From Marinobacter zhanjiangensis (GTDB lineage Bacteria > Pseudomonadota > Gammaproteobacteria > Pseudomonadales > Oleiphilaceae): DNA of 64,000 bases. The translations under genes were made by a program, and so were the position numbers. Location: assembly GCF_014651935.1 (NCBI RefSeq), contig NZ_BMXV01000010.1:62001-126000 (forward strand). Reading direction: 5' to 3'. Below the pieces are notes generated by a model that saw only the letters and a program-made list of their open reading frames with translations, had not been told where the DNA came from and searched no databases. Shown piece by piece: positions 31,694 through 38,607 of the stretch; position 1 is the first letter of the stretch; each line of letters opens with the position of its first letter.

Positions 31694-33225
31694 GAATTTA
31701 CCTCTTCAGTGATGTTCGATTTCGCCGTCCGGCCCTTGTCAGTGGACCCGGCCAGCGAGAATTTCAGGGCGGGATCGGTCACCGGGCCCTGGCGCAAAAC
31801 CCTGGAATCCACCCGATAGTCCATGGGCATCAGCCAGGGCGCATGCTCACCCTGCCTCGGCAGGCTATCGAGGGATCGCTGTACGTAGCCCGCGTCGAAA
31901 TCCAGCAGCGGGCGGGTCGGCATATCGGGGGAGGGCAGTTCCGGGCAACAGATGTCGTAGCCGTGCTGCGTCATGTGATTGAGCAACCGGCACAGGTGCT
32001 CGGCAACCAGACCCACCTTCAGGGTCCAGGAGGCATTGGTGTAGCCGATGGCGAACGCGAAATTCGGTAGTCCGCTGAGCATCATGCCTTTGAAGGCTAC
32101 GGTACGTGACAGATCGACGTCCTCGCCATCTCTGGACAGGCGGATACCCCCGAACAACTGCAGGTTAAGCCCGGTGGCGGTGATGATGATATCCGCCTCG
32201 AGTTCTTCGCCGGACTTCAGCCGTACACCCTGTTCGGTGAAGGTGTCGATGTGGTCGGTAACGATGGAAGCCTTCCCCCGGGATATGGCCTTGAACAGGT
32301 CACCATCCGGTACCACGCACAGGCGCTGGTCCCAGGGGTTGTAGGGCGGGTTGAAGTGTTCGTCCACCGGATAGCCTTTGGGCAGCGACCGCTTGTTGAG
32401 CCAGCGGATAAGGCGCCTGGCCGCTTTCGGGTGTTTCTGGCAGAAGCGCCAGATATTGCGGGACATGGTGATGTTCTTGCCACGGGTGGCGGCGTAAGCT
32501 TTGTCCGCCGGCAGTATCCTGGCAAGCAGCCTGGCAATGGCGTCTTCGGAGGGCAGGCTCATCACGTAGCTGGGGGTGCGTTGCAACATGGTGACGTGGC
32601 CGGCCTTTTCCGCCATGGCCGGTACCAGGGTAATCGCCGTTGCGCCGCTGCCAATGACCAGTACCCGCTTGCCGGTATAGTCCAGGTCCTCGGGCCAGTG
32701 CTGGGGGTGGATGATGTCTCCCCGGAAGCGTTCGCTGCCCGCAAAGGTCGGGGCATAGCCCTCGTCGTAGCGGTAATAGCCGGCGGCGGAAAACAGCCAT
32801 TTGCAGACAAAGTGGTGGCACTCGCCACCGTCTCCGGATTCTGCCTCCACATGCCATCGAGCCTCTTCGGAGGACCAGTCGGCACTGACAACCCGATACC
32901 GGTAGCGGATATGCCGATCAATGCCGTTTTCGGCAGCGGTCTCTCGCAGGTAATCAAGAATCGGGCCCGCACCGGCAATGGCCTTGTCGTCCACCCAGGG
33001 TTTGAATTCATAGCCAAAGGTGTGCAGGTCCGAGTCCGACCGGATGCCGGGATAGCGGAACAGATCCCAGGTACCTCCGCTGGCGGCCCGGGACTCCAGG
33101 ATGGTGTAGGAGGCATCAGGCACCTCTTCCTGCAGGTAGCGGGCAACACCAATGCCCGACAGGCCCGCACCGATAATCAGGACATCAGTGTGCTCTGCAT
33201 TTTCTTGTTGTTGTTTTCCGGCCAT
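31690..33225 (-). CDS. almA: AlmA-type flavin monooxygenase (long-chain alkane / Baeyer-Villiger family)
   Basis: A 511-residue flavoprotein monooxygenase. It has the FAD motif [15 protein letters not shown], the stretch [17 protein letters not shown], the Baeyer-Villiger fingerprint [12 protein letters not shown], the NADPH motif [14 protein letters not shown] and [21 protein letters not shown]. These match Acinetobacter AlmA as I recall it, an enzyme needed for growth on long-chain n-alkanes. It heads an operon with a hydrolase and an SDR, and a PucR-type regulator is divergent, 137 bp away. A ketone Baeyer-Villiger role is an alternative. Confidence 0.85.
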   Translation of the reverse strand: MAGKQQQENAEHTDVLIIGAGLSGIGVARYLQEEVPDASYTILESRAASGGTWDLFRYPGIRSDSDLHTFGYEFKPWVDDKAIAGAGPILDYLRETAAENGIDRHIRYRYRVVSADWSSEEARWHVEAESGDGGECHHFVCKWLFSAAGYYRYDEGYAPTFAGSERFRGDIIHPQHWPEDLDYTGKRVLVIGSGATAITLVPAMAEKAGHVTMLQRTPSYVMSLPSEDAIARLLARILPADKAYAATRGKNITMSRNIWRFCQKHPKAARRLIRWLNKRSLPKGYPVDEHFNPPYNPWDQRLCVVPDGDLFKAISRGKASIVTDHIDTFTEQGVRLKSGEELEADIIITATGLNLQLFGGIRLSRDGEDVDLSRTVAFKGMMLSGLPNFAFAIGYTNASWTLKVGLVAEHLCRLLNHMTQHGYDICCPELPSPDMPTRPLLDFDAGYVQRSLDSLPRQGEHAPWLMPMDYRVDSRVLRQGPVTDPALKFSLAGSTDKGRTAKSNITEEVNS

Positions 33226-33362
33226 AACGATTCCTCGCTGCTCTTGTCAAAGGGCCCGATTCCATCCTATGGACTCGCCGTGCCGGCAACAAGGTACACT
33301 TGACACCATATTGGGTTTATTATTGTGCACTTTAATCCTTTTCCAGGAGTGAACCCTCTGCC

Positions 33363-34634
33363 ATGAATGCTGGCGCCTCCCCAAGATCGGAAAACCTGTC
33401 AGCGGATGTCTCCCCGGCTGTGCTTGAACTGCTCCGGCAGGGCGCGGAGCGGGTGCTAAGTTCGCCGGTGGAATGGCTCAACAAGATCGACAATGCCAGC
33501 ATGAGGACAGACTCTCCCGTAGCCGTCGCCGAAGACCCGGTACTGGCGGCCGCCACCAGGCGCGCCAACCGGGGTAGCCTAACCCACTGGGCACTGGCGA
33601 ATGTGGAAAAACCGGGGGCGCCGGTACCACCCTACATTTCCGAGGATATGAAAAGTAATGCCAGGGAACTGGTGCGCCATGGCGTGCCCGAGCTGATGTT
33701 TTCCGCGGCGCAGGCGGCCCAGAATGCAGCGTGGAACCTGTGGATGAAGGTGGCCTTCGAACTGACCGGCGACCCCGACCAGTTGCGGCAACTGCTGGAA
33801 CTGTCATCCCGCTCGATAAATGCGTTCGTGGAGGCCAATATGGAGGGTGTAGCAGCTATCATGCACGATGAGCGGGAGAAACTGATTCGCAGCAGCCAGG
33901 TGGACCGCCGGGAACTGATCAGCCGTGTACTGGAGGGCGATCTGGCCAGCGTGCAGCGGCTCAACGTCCAGCTGAAATACGCGGTGGACCAGCCCCATCT
34001 GGCGGCGATCATCTGGTGTGAGGACCCGAACGTTGAACTTTCACGGCTGGAAAGCGTGGCCGGGGCATTCGCCCGCTACGCAGGTACCAGCGAGGTACTC
34101 ACTATCGCCGCCAACTCGGCGACCCTATGGGTCTGGTGCCACGCCAAAGTGCCTGTCGATCTGCCTCGGATGGATCAGTACCTGGCCAGCCTGTCCGGTG
34201 TGTTCGTGACAGTCGGTTCCCACGGTTCCGGCCTCGACGGCTTTCGCCGATCTCATCTGGAAGCGGCGACCACGCAGCGGGTGTTCGGCCGGCTGCGCCC
34301 GAAAAGCCGGATCATCAGCTTCGACCAGATTCGCCTGGTGTCACTCATGTCCGAAGACCCGGAAGCAACCCGTCAGTTCGTCTCTCATACCCTGGGTGAT
34401 CTGGTTTTAGCCGGTGCCGAGCTACAGCAGGCGTTGCTCACATACCTTTGTCACGGCTGCAACGCCGCCCAGGCCACCAGGCAACTGCACACTCATCGTA
34501 ATACCCTGTTACGCAGACTGGCCCGGGCCGAGGAACTACTGCCACGGCCGCTGGCCGAGAACCGCATACATGTCGGCGCTGCGCTCGAACTGCTTACCTG
34601 GAGCAACGGACAGAAACGACCTCCCGCCGGTTGA
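33363..34634 (+). CDS. PucR/CdaR-type helix-turn-helix regulator divergent from almA operon
   Basis: A 423-residue regulator with a variable N-terminal region, a central GGDEF-like domain and a C-terminal PucR-type HTH (YLCHGCNAAQATRQLHTHRNTLLRRLARAEELL). The layout is that of PucR-family regulators controlling neighbouring catabolic genes. Divergent position suggests it controls the almA operon; this is inference. The 137-bp intergenic region contains TTGACA at 33300-33305 but no good -10 at standard spacing, consistent with an activated promoter. Ribosome site CAGGAG precedes ATG 33363. Confidence 0.82.
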   Translation: MNAGASPRSENLSADVSPAVLELLRQGAERVLSSPVEWLNKIDNASMRTDSPVAVAEDPVLAAATRRANRGSLTHWALANVEKPGAPVPPYISEDMKSNARELVRHGVPELMFSAAQAAQNAAWNLWMKVAFELTGDPDQLRQLLELSSRSINAFVEANMEGVAAIMHDEREKLIRSSQVDRRELISRVLEGDLASVQRLNVQLKYAVDQPHLAAIIWCEDPNVELSRLESVAGAFARYAGTSEVLTIAANSATLWVWCHAKVPVDLPRMDQYLASLSGVFVTVGSHGSGLDGFRRSHLEAATTQRVFGRLRPKSRIISFDQIRLVSLMSEDPEATRQFVSHTLGDLVLAGAELQQALLTYLCHGCNAAQATRQLHTHRNTLLRRLARAEELLPRPLAENRIHVGAALELLTWSNGQKRPPAG

Positions 34635-34722
34635 TTGTGGGCGACCTGCAACAGGCAGCCTGATACCGAAACGTTGATTTGTCCTGTAGGTACGCCGGAG
34701 ACTCGACCCATTCGCCGGTAGG

Positions 34723-34860
34723 GAGGATATTGTCAAAGGTGTGATGCATACACTGGATAAGGAGGCGCTACCCGATCCAGACTGGAGCGGGGCGCCCGAC
34801 CGGTCAAGGGTATTGGCGGCAACAATCCGGCGGAACGGGCCCGTTTCGTCCCATGGTATT
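34723..34860 (+). pseudogene. Decayed fragment of a UDP-glucuronate 4-epimerase gene
   Basis: This stretch is a damaged copy of the 3' half of the epimerase at 28916. Its translation EDIVKGVMHTLDKE matches DDIVEGVVRSLDHV of the intact gene, then PDPDWSG matches, about 27 bp are missing, a frameshift follows, IGGNNPAERARF matches IGSNNPAELARF, and the sequence jumps to VPWY, matching the C-terminal VAWY. The jump corresponds to a deletion between two copies of CTGGCCCGTTTC (29720-29731 and 29879-29890 in the intact gene). The rest of the gene is absent. Confidence 0.78.
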
Positions 34861-34891
34861 GAGAGTGTTACGGGGTATAGGGAGGATACAG

Positions 34892-35683
34892 GTGATTGGT
34901 GCCCAGCTCGCAGATGAGAACCTGATCGAATCGTTTCGTATGCATGCCCGCTGGCAGGAGCCTGCCGAGACCCATGAGCAGGGTGGTATGCTGATGATAG
35001 CGGGGTCCACCCACCGCCCCGGTTTGTACCGTAACTGTGCCTTACGGCTCGACCCGTCGGTGCCCGCAGGCAAGGCTTTCGAACAGGCCATGGGCTTCTT
35101 CGGCTCCCGGGAGCGGGGCTTTGCGCTGCTGACCCGCAAGCGTTTCGATGAAGACATGGACAGCCTGTTATCCGATGCCGGCATTTTCCCCCGCGCCAGC
35201 TCCCCCTGCATGATCATCAACCGGCAACTGGAAACCGTCCCCCTGCCCGAGGGTGTCCATACGGTGGCGATCGAGAGCGAGGCGCACCTGAAGGACTGCG
35301 TAAAGGTCAACATGGAGGCCTTTCCCAGGCTTGGCGTCTCGGCCGACGAGGTGGCCGGGTTCTTCGAACACGGCGACCGGGTGCTGGGGGACAACGTCTG
35401 CGGTTACGTGGCTTACAAGGATGGAGCGCCCCAGGCCACGGCACTGACCTATGTCACCGGAGCCTCAGCCGGCATCTACTGGGTAGGCACCGTGGCCGAC
35501 GCCGAGCGCCAGGGGCTGGCCGGGGCCTGCACACGCCTGGCGGTCAATGCCGGTTTCGCGCGCGGCGCACGCCTCGTCACTCTCCAGGCCAGCCCCTTCG
35601 GCCTGCCGCTTTATCAGCGCCTGGGCTTCCGCAACTATGACGGGCTCAGTTTCTACTTCTTTGGCCGTTCACAGGTCAGTTGA
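34892..35683 (+). CDS. GNAT-family N-acetyltransferase-like protein
   Basis: A 263-residue protein whose C-terminal half has the acetyl-CoA binding pattern of GNAT enzymes: IYWVGTVADAERQGLAGACTRLAVNAGFARGARLVTLQAS, then LYQRLGFRNYDGLSFY at the end. The N-terminal half is an uncharacterised extension. The frame opens at ATG 34853 inside the epimerase relic, but GTG at 34892 has a perfect GGGAGGA ribosome site, so I take that start. Substrate unknown. It ends 38 bp before the terminator that precedes attL. Confidence 0.78.
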   Translation: MIGAQLADENLIESFRMHARWQEPAETHEQGGMLMIAGSTHRPGLYRNCALRLDPSVPAGKAFEQAMGFFGSRERGFALLTRKRFDEDMDSLLSDAGIFPRASSPCMIINRQLETVPLPEGVHTVAIESEAHLKDCVKVNMEAFPRLGVSADEVAGFFEHGDRVLGDNVCGYVAYKDGAPQATALTYVTGASAGIYWVGTVADAERQGLAGACTRLAVNAGFARGARLVTLQASPFGLPLYQRLGFRNYDGLSFYFFGRSQVS

Positions 35684-35721
35684 TGTCTGGTTGGTGTCCG
35701 GAAAAGGCACCGCCAACGAAA

Positions 35722-35751
35722 AAGCCCCCGAACGTTTCCGCTCGGGGGCTT
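35722..35751. terminator. Bidirectional terminator, probably the ancestral tRNA-Val terminator
   Basis: AAGCCCCCGA and TCGGGGGCTT form a ten-base-pair stem; AAAA precedes and TTTT follows, so it works on both strands. Before integration it would have lain just downstream of tRNA-Val on the minus strand. It also terminates the GNAT gene. Confidence 0.85.
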
Positions 35752-35759
35752 TTCATAAA

Positions 35760-35807
35760 TCTGGTAGGACCAGGCAGATTTGAACTGCCGACCTCTGCCA
35801 TGTCAAG
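35760..35807. repeat. attL: 48-bp copy of the tRNA-Val 3' end
   Basis: These 48 bp are identical to 46189-46236. They contain the 3' 46 bases of tRNA-Val(GAC) including CCA. This fragment cannot fold as a tRNA and is the left attachment site of the integrated element. Confidence 0.95.
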
Positions 35808-35913
35808 ACAAAACAGATCCTTAAAAAACAGTGGCTACAACGACAAAACAAAGACTTAAATAGTTTTTGTGTTCATGGTAGACCACGTTTGTTCGCTTAT
35901 GTGTTACCATTAA

Positions 35914-35932
35914 GGTCACAGATTGGTGACAC
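35914..35932 (+). repeat. Left arm-type repeat (with tandem GTGACAC)
   Basis: These 19 bp match 46098-46116 with one difference, in the same orientation. The copy lies 107 bp inside attL; a second GTGACAC follows directly before the integrase ATG. Position suggests an integrase arm-binding site or operator. Confidence 0.55.
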
Positions 35933-35942
35933 GGGGTGACAC

Positions 35943-37283
35943 ATGGCAAAGGCCAAGCTCGATACAAGCATTTCAGATTCAGCCGCAAATACATTTCTCA
36001 AGGACTCCGCAGACAGAGCAACCTTGTGGTGCGAGAAAGTAACCGGCCTGCACCTACTCAAGACCAAAACCGGCGGGAGCTGGCGCTATCGCTATACGGA
36101 CCCGAGGGGCAAGCGCAAGACTGCAACAGTAGGTCGTTATCCCGCAATGAAGCCGCAACAAGCCGCAGAGAAGGCTATGGGCTGGCGCAACGACGATGTG
36201 GACGTTCTGGCAGAGAAGGCAGAAAAGAAGGCTCTCGCTATCTCTCAAGAGCAACGCGCCGCCCATCGGACCCTGAAAGCCTACCTCGACGGACCATATA
36301 CACGTTACCAGTCACGCCGGAGCGCAGGGGATGGAACACTGGCAATACTTCGCTCCAACTTCGAGAACCTACTCGACAGGGATATGGCCAGCCTGACACG
36401 CGCCGATATTCACACATGGCAAGCAGATAAAGAGAAGAAAGGACGCGCTCACGCAACACTTAAACGAGCCTATGGAGCGTTGCGTACCCTGCTAAAGCAG
36501 GCAATTGTTGACGGTGTGCTAGATGAAAACCCCTTGCAGCATGTTTCCCTAGAGAAGCCACTCGACAGTGAGAGAGCCAGAGAGCTGCGGGAGAGAAGGG
36601 AATCCACTCGACGGTTATTGACTAAGGATGAGCTGGCGGCTTTTCACAATGGCCTGGATGCGTTTTCCGAGGAAATCAGGCAGGGGAGACGCAACAGCCG
36701 AAAGCATGGCAAACCCCATTTGCCAGACCTCGACAACGTGGCTTTTCCCCATTGGTTTATTCCGTTCGCTAAGTTGAGCCTGTTTACTGGTATGCGTCCC
36801 GGTGATCTCTATTCGTTGCAGTGGCAATCGGAGTTAAACCCGACCTTCGGACGTTTGACCAAAACGCCGGAGAAAACCAAGCATCACGGCGAGGACAAAG
36901 CCGCGCGTGTTGAAATGGATCTCCCGCCGCAGGCAATGGCCGTGGTCAAGTCCTGGTGGGAGCAAAACGGCAAGCCTGATTCCGGCCTTGTCTTTCCATC
37001 TCCGGTGACTGGCAAGCGCATGGACAAAAACGCCCATGACAAACCGTGGAGACGTGTTAAACGGTTAGGCGGTCTGCCAGACGATCTGACTCTATATGCG
37101 TTGAGACACCACTTTATAAGCTCTCTCGTGGCCGCTGGTGTGCCATTGTTCGCAGTGGCAAAACTGGCAGGTCACAAGTCCGTGGCGATGATCGAAAGCC
37201 ACTATGGGCATCTTTGCCCGGATGCAGCAAAAGATATTTTGCGGGAGTTTGGCGCTAGTGTTGAGCAGAGGGAGGCGGTATGA
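35943..37283 (+). CDS. int: Tyrosine recombinase (integrase)
   Basis: Site-specific recombinase that would insert and excise the element at tRNA-Val. The 446-residue protein has an N-terminal arm-binding region with TGLHLLKTKTGGSWRYRYTD (P4-type integrase pattern), a core-binding domain near 105-195, and the catalytic domain with Arg285 (FTGMRPGDL), Arg388 (YALRHHF), His411 (LAGHKS) and nucleophile Tyr421 (HYGHL). The His of the usual HxxR box is Tyr385. It lies next to attL, as expected. The next gene overlaps its stop by 4 bases. Confidence 0.95.
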   Translation: MAKAKLDTSISDSAANTFLKDSADRATLWCEKVTGLHLLKTKTGGSWRYRYTDPRGKRKTATVGRYPAMKPQQAAEKAMGWRNDDVDVLAEKAEKKALAISQEQRAAHRTLKAYLDGPYTRYQSRRSAGDGTLAILRSNFENLLDRDMASLTRADIHTWQADKEKKGRAHATLKRAYGALRTLLKQAIVDGVLDENPLQHVSLEKPLDSERARELRERRESTRRLLTKDELAAFHNGLDAFSEEIRQGRRNSRKHGKPHLPDLDNVAFPHWFIPFAKLSLFTGMRPGDLYSLQWQSELNPTFGRLTKTPEKTKHHGEDKAARVEMDLPPQAMAVVKSWWEQNGKPDSGLVFPSPVTGKRMDKNAHDKPWRRVKRLGGLPDDLTLYALRHHFISSLVAAGVPLFAVAKLAGHKSVAMIESHYGHLCPDAAKDILREFGASVEQREAV

Positions 37284-37789
37284 CTTTAGATCCAGAAAAG
37301 GTGAAAGCGTATTTTTCGCAAAAGTCTAAGGAACGCGAGGTAATCCGCATAAAGGCGGATCAGCTCGTATTGCCGAATGACTGGGTCTTGCTCGTTGAAA
37401 CCTGGAAAAAGGCGGCAGATAGCTTGCCAGACGAGTTACCACAGAAGCCTTATATTCTGAAACTGCTGGGAGCTGCCGAATATGCAATAGAGCGTGGCGA
37501 TGAGAGCGACTTCCGCCTTTGGATTCTCAAAGCAAGAATGAATTTCGAGAATGCCAAACATGATAAATGGCTGATGGGAGTACAACGGCAGTTCGGGAAA
37601 GATGCCGACCACAGGAAGCAACAGGTTGAAGAGGAGCGCCACCCTGTGTGGCAGCAATGGCAAAAAGAGGCTGATAAAATTCGCTCTGAATCTATAACCA
37701 AACTCTCGAAAACAGAAGTTGCCCGGAGAATCAAAAAACGCCTGTCTGTGAGTGAATCGGAGCGAACTATAAGGCTCAGAATAACTTAG
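37280..37789 (+). CDS. Unknown protein coupled to the integrase
   Basis: A 169-residue, charged, probably cytoplasmic protein without signal peptide or membrane helix. I do not recognise its family. It is rich in Lys, Glu and Arg, with a helical middle region (about residues 55-135) and a C-terminal segment KLSKTEVARRIKKRLSVSESERTIRLRI that looks like a small helix-turn-helix. The ATGA overlap with int and GGGAGG ahead of its start show coupled translation, so a role in recombination directionality or element control is a reasonable inference, no more. Confidence 0.75.
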   Translation: MTLDPEKVKAYFSQKSKEREVIRIKADQLVLPNDWVLLVETWKKAADSLPDELPQKPYILKLLGAAEYAIERGDESDFRLWILKARMNFENAKHDKWLMGVQRQFGKDADHRKQQVEEERHPVWQQWQKEADKIRSESITKLSKTEVARRIKKRLSVSESERTIRLRIT

Positions 37790-37868
37790 CTGGCAAGCAC
37801 CCACGGTTGCCAACAGGCATCAAAAGCACCCTACGAGCGTCCCTTAATGAACAACGGAGGCGCTCTAA

Positions 37869-38084
37869 GTGTCCATTCAACCGCAACACCAACCCGAACA
37901 GGCTTTTTTCCGCGTTGCCGATGCTTGTATATATCTCGGCATGGGCAGAACCAAGCTCCACCAACTGTCAGAAACCGACCCCGACTTTCCTCGCAAGATT
38001 CGCATCTCTCCCCGGTGTGTAGGCTGGACCCGTGGCCAGCTCGACGCATGGCTTGAGGCCAAGCAACGGGAGGCCACAGCATGA
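37869..38084 (+). CDS. AlpA-family excisionase-like regulator
   Basis: A 71-residue DNA-binding protein of the AlpA/MerR-like winged-helix type: FFRVADACIYLGMGRTKLHQLSETDPDFPRKIRISPRCVGWTRGQLDAWLEAKQRE has the AlpA pattern of HTH, FP, K, and W...W. In P4-like satellites AlpA activates integrase expression and excision. The start is GTG at 37869 with GGAGG eight bases upstream. The next gene overlaps by ATGA. Confidence 0.88.
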   Translation: MSIQPQHQPEQAFFRVADACIYLGMGRTKLHQLSETDPDFPRKIRISPRCVGWTRGQLDAWLEAKQREATA

Positions 38085-38287
38085 AGCGGACTCCCGGCAC
38101 CTTCATTTCCAATGGGCGCGAATACGTGGCGCTGTCCAATGTTACACACCTTACTGGACTCCCGGCGCATACCGTAACCGATGCGGTTAGCACTGGTTAT
38201 GTGACTGTCCGCCAGTTTAGCGGCTGCAAGGTAATCAGCCTGGCTGATGTTTTCCGTCTGCTGGATTATAAGGAGGGCGCGAAATGA
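38081..38287 (+). CDS. Small putative DNA-binding protein
   Basis: A 68-residue protein with a MerR/excisionase-like pattern: YVALSNVTHLTGLPAHTVTDAVSTGYVTVRQFSGCKVISLADVFRLL. It overlaps the AlpA-like gene and the following gene by 4 bases each, so all are translated as one chain. Likely a helper in replication or excision control. Confidence 0.72.
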   Translation: MKRTPGTFISNGREYVALSNVTHLTGLPAHTVTDAVSTGYVTVRQFSGCKVISLADVFRLLDYKEGAK

Positions 38288-38607
38288 AAAATGCCCCGAC
38301 CGTTTCCAGCCAGAGCACAAATAATAATCAACTTGAGCAAGTTCAGTATAACACCGACAGCGAGAACATGCGTGATCTATCCGCAGCCGCACAACGCGCC
38401 CGGATTCTGGATTACCTGCAAAACAATCGTGCATTAACGACCCTTTATGCGCGGCACCATCTAAATGTTATGCACCCTGCCGCCCGCGTCATGGAATTGC
38501 GTAAGCATGGGTACAAAATCATTACCAACCGGCGGGAAGATACCGATTCCAAAGGACGGTTACACCGTGTCGCTGAATATGTGCTGATGCCGGGAGGTGA
38601 GGTATGA
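38284..38607 (+). CDS. Helix-turn-helix protein (phage HTH_39-like)
   Basis: A 107-residue protein whose central part, RILDYLQNNRALTTLYARHHLNVMHPAARVMELRKHGYKIIT, resembles the small phage HTH domain often found just ahead of replication genes. An N-terminal Gln/Asn-rich segment of about 35 residues precedes it. It overlaps its neighbours by ATGA on both sides and has AAGGAGG upstream. Role probably in control or loading of the primase-helicase; inferred from position. Confidence 0.75.
   Translation: MKNAPTVSSQSTNNNQLEQVQYNTDSENMRDLSAAAQRARILDYLQNNRALTTLYARHHLNVMHPAARVMELRKHGYKIITNRREDTDSKGRLHRVAEYVLMPGGEV

Noticed and set aside
33300..33336. Full sigma-70 promoter for the PucR-type gene
   Set aside because: TTGACA is present, but -10-like TATTAT, TATTGT and TTTAAT all sit at non-standard spacing (12, 15 and 25 bp).
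35762..35807. tRNA-Val-like sequence as a second tRNA gene
   Set aside because: Only the 3' 46 bases are present; it is the attL fragment and lacks acceptor 5' strand and D-arm.
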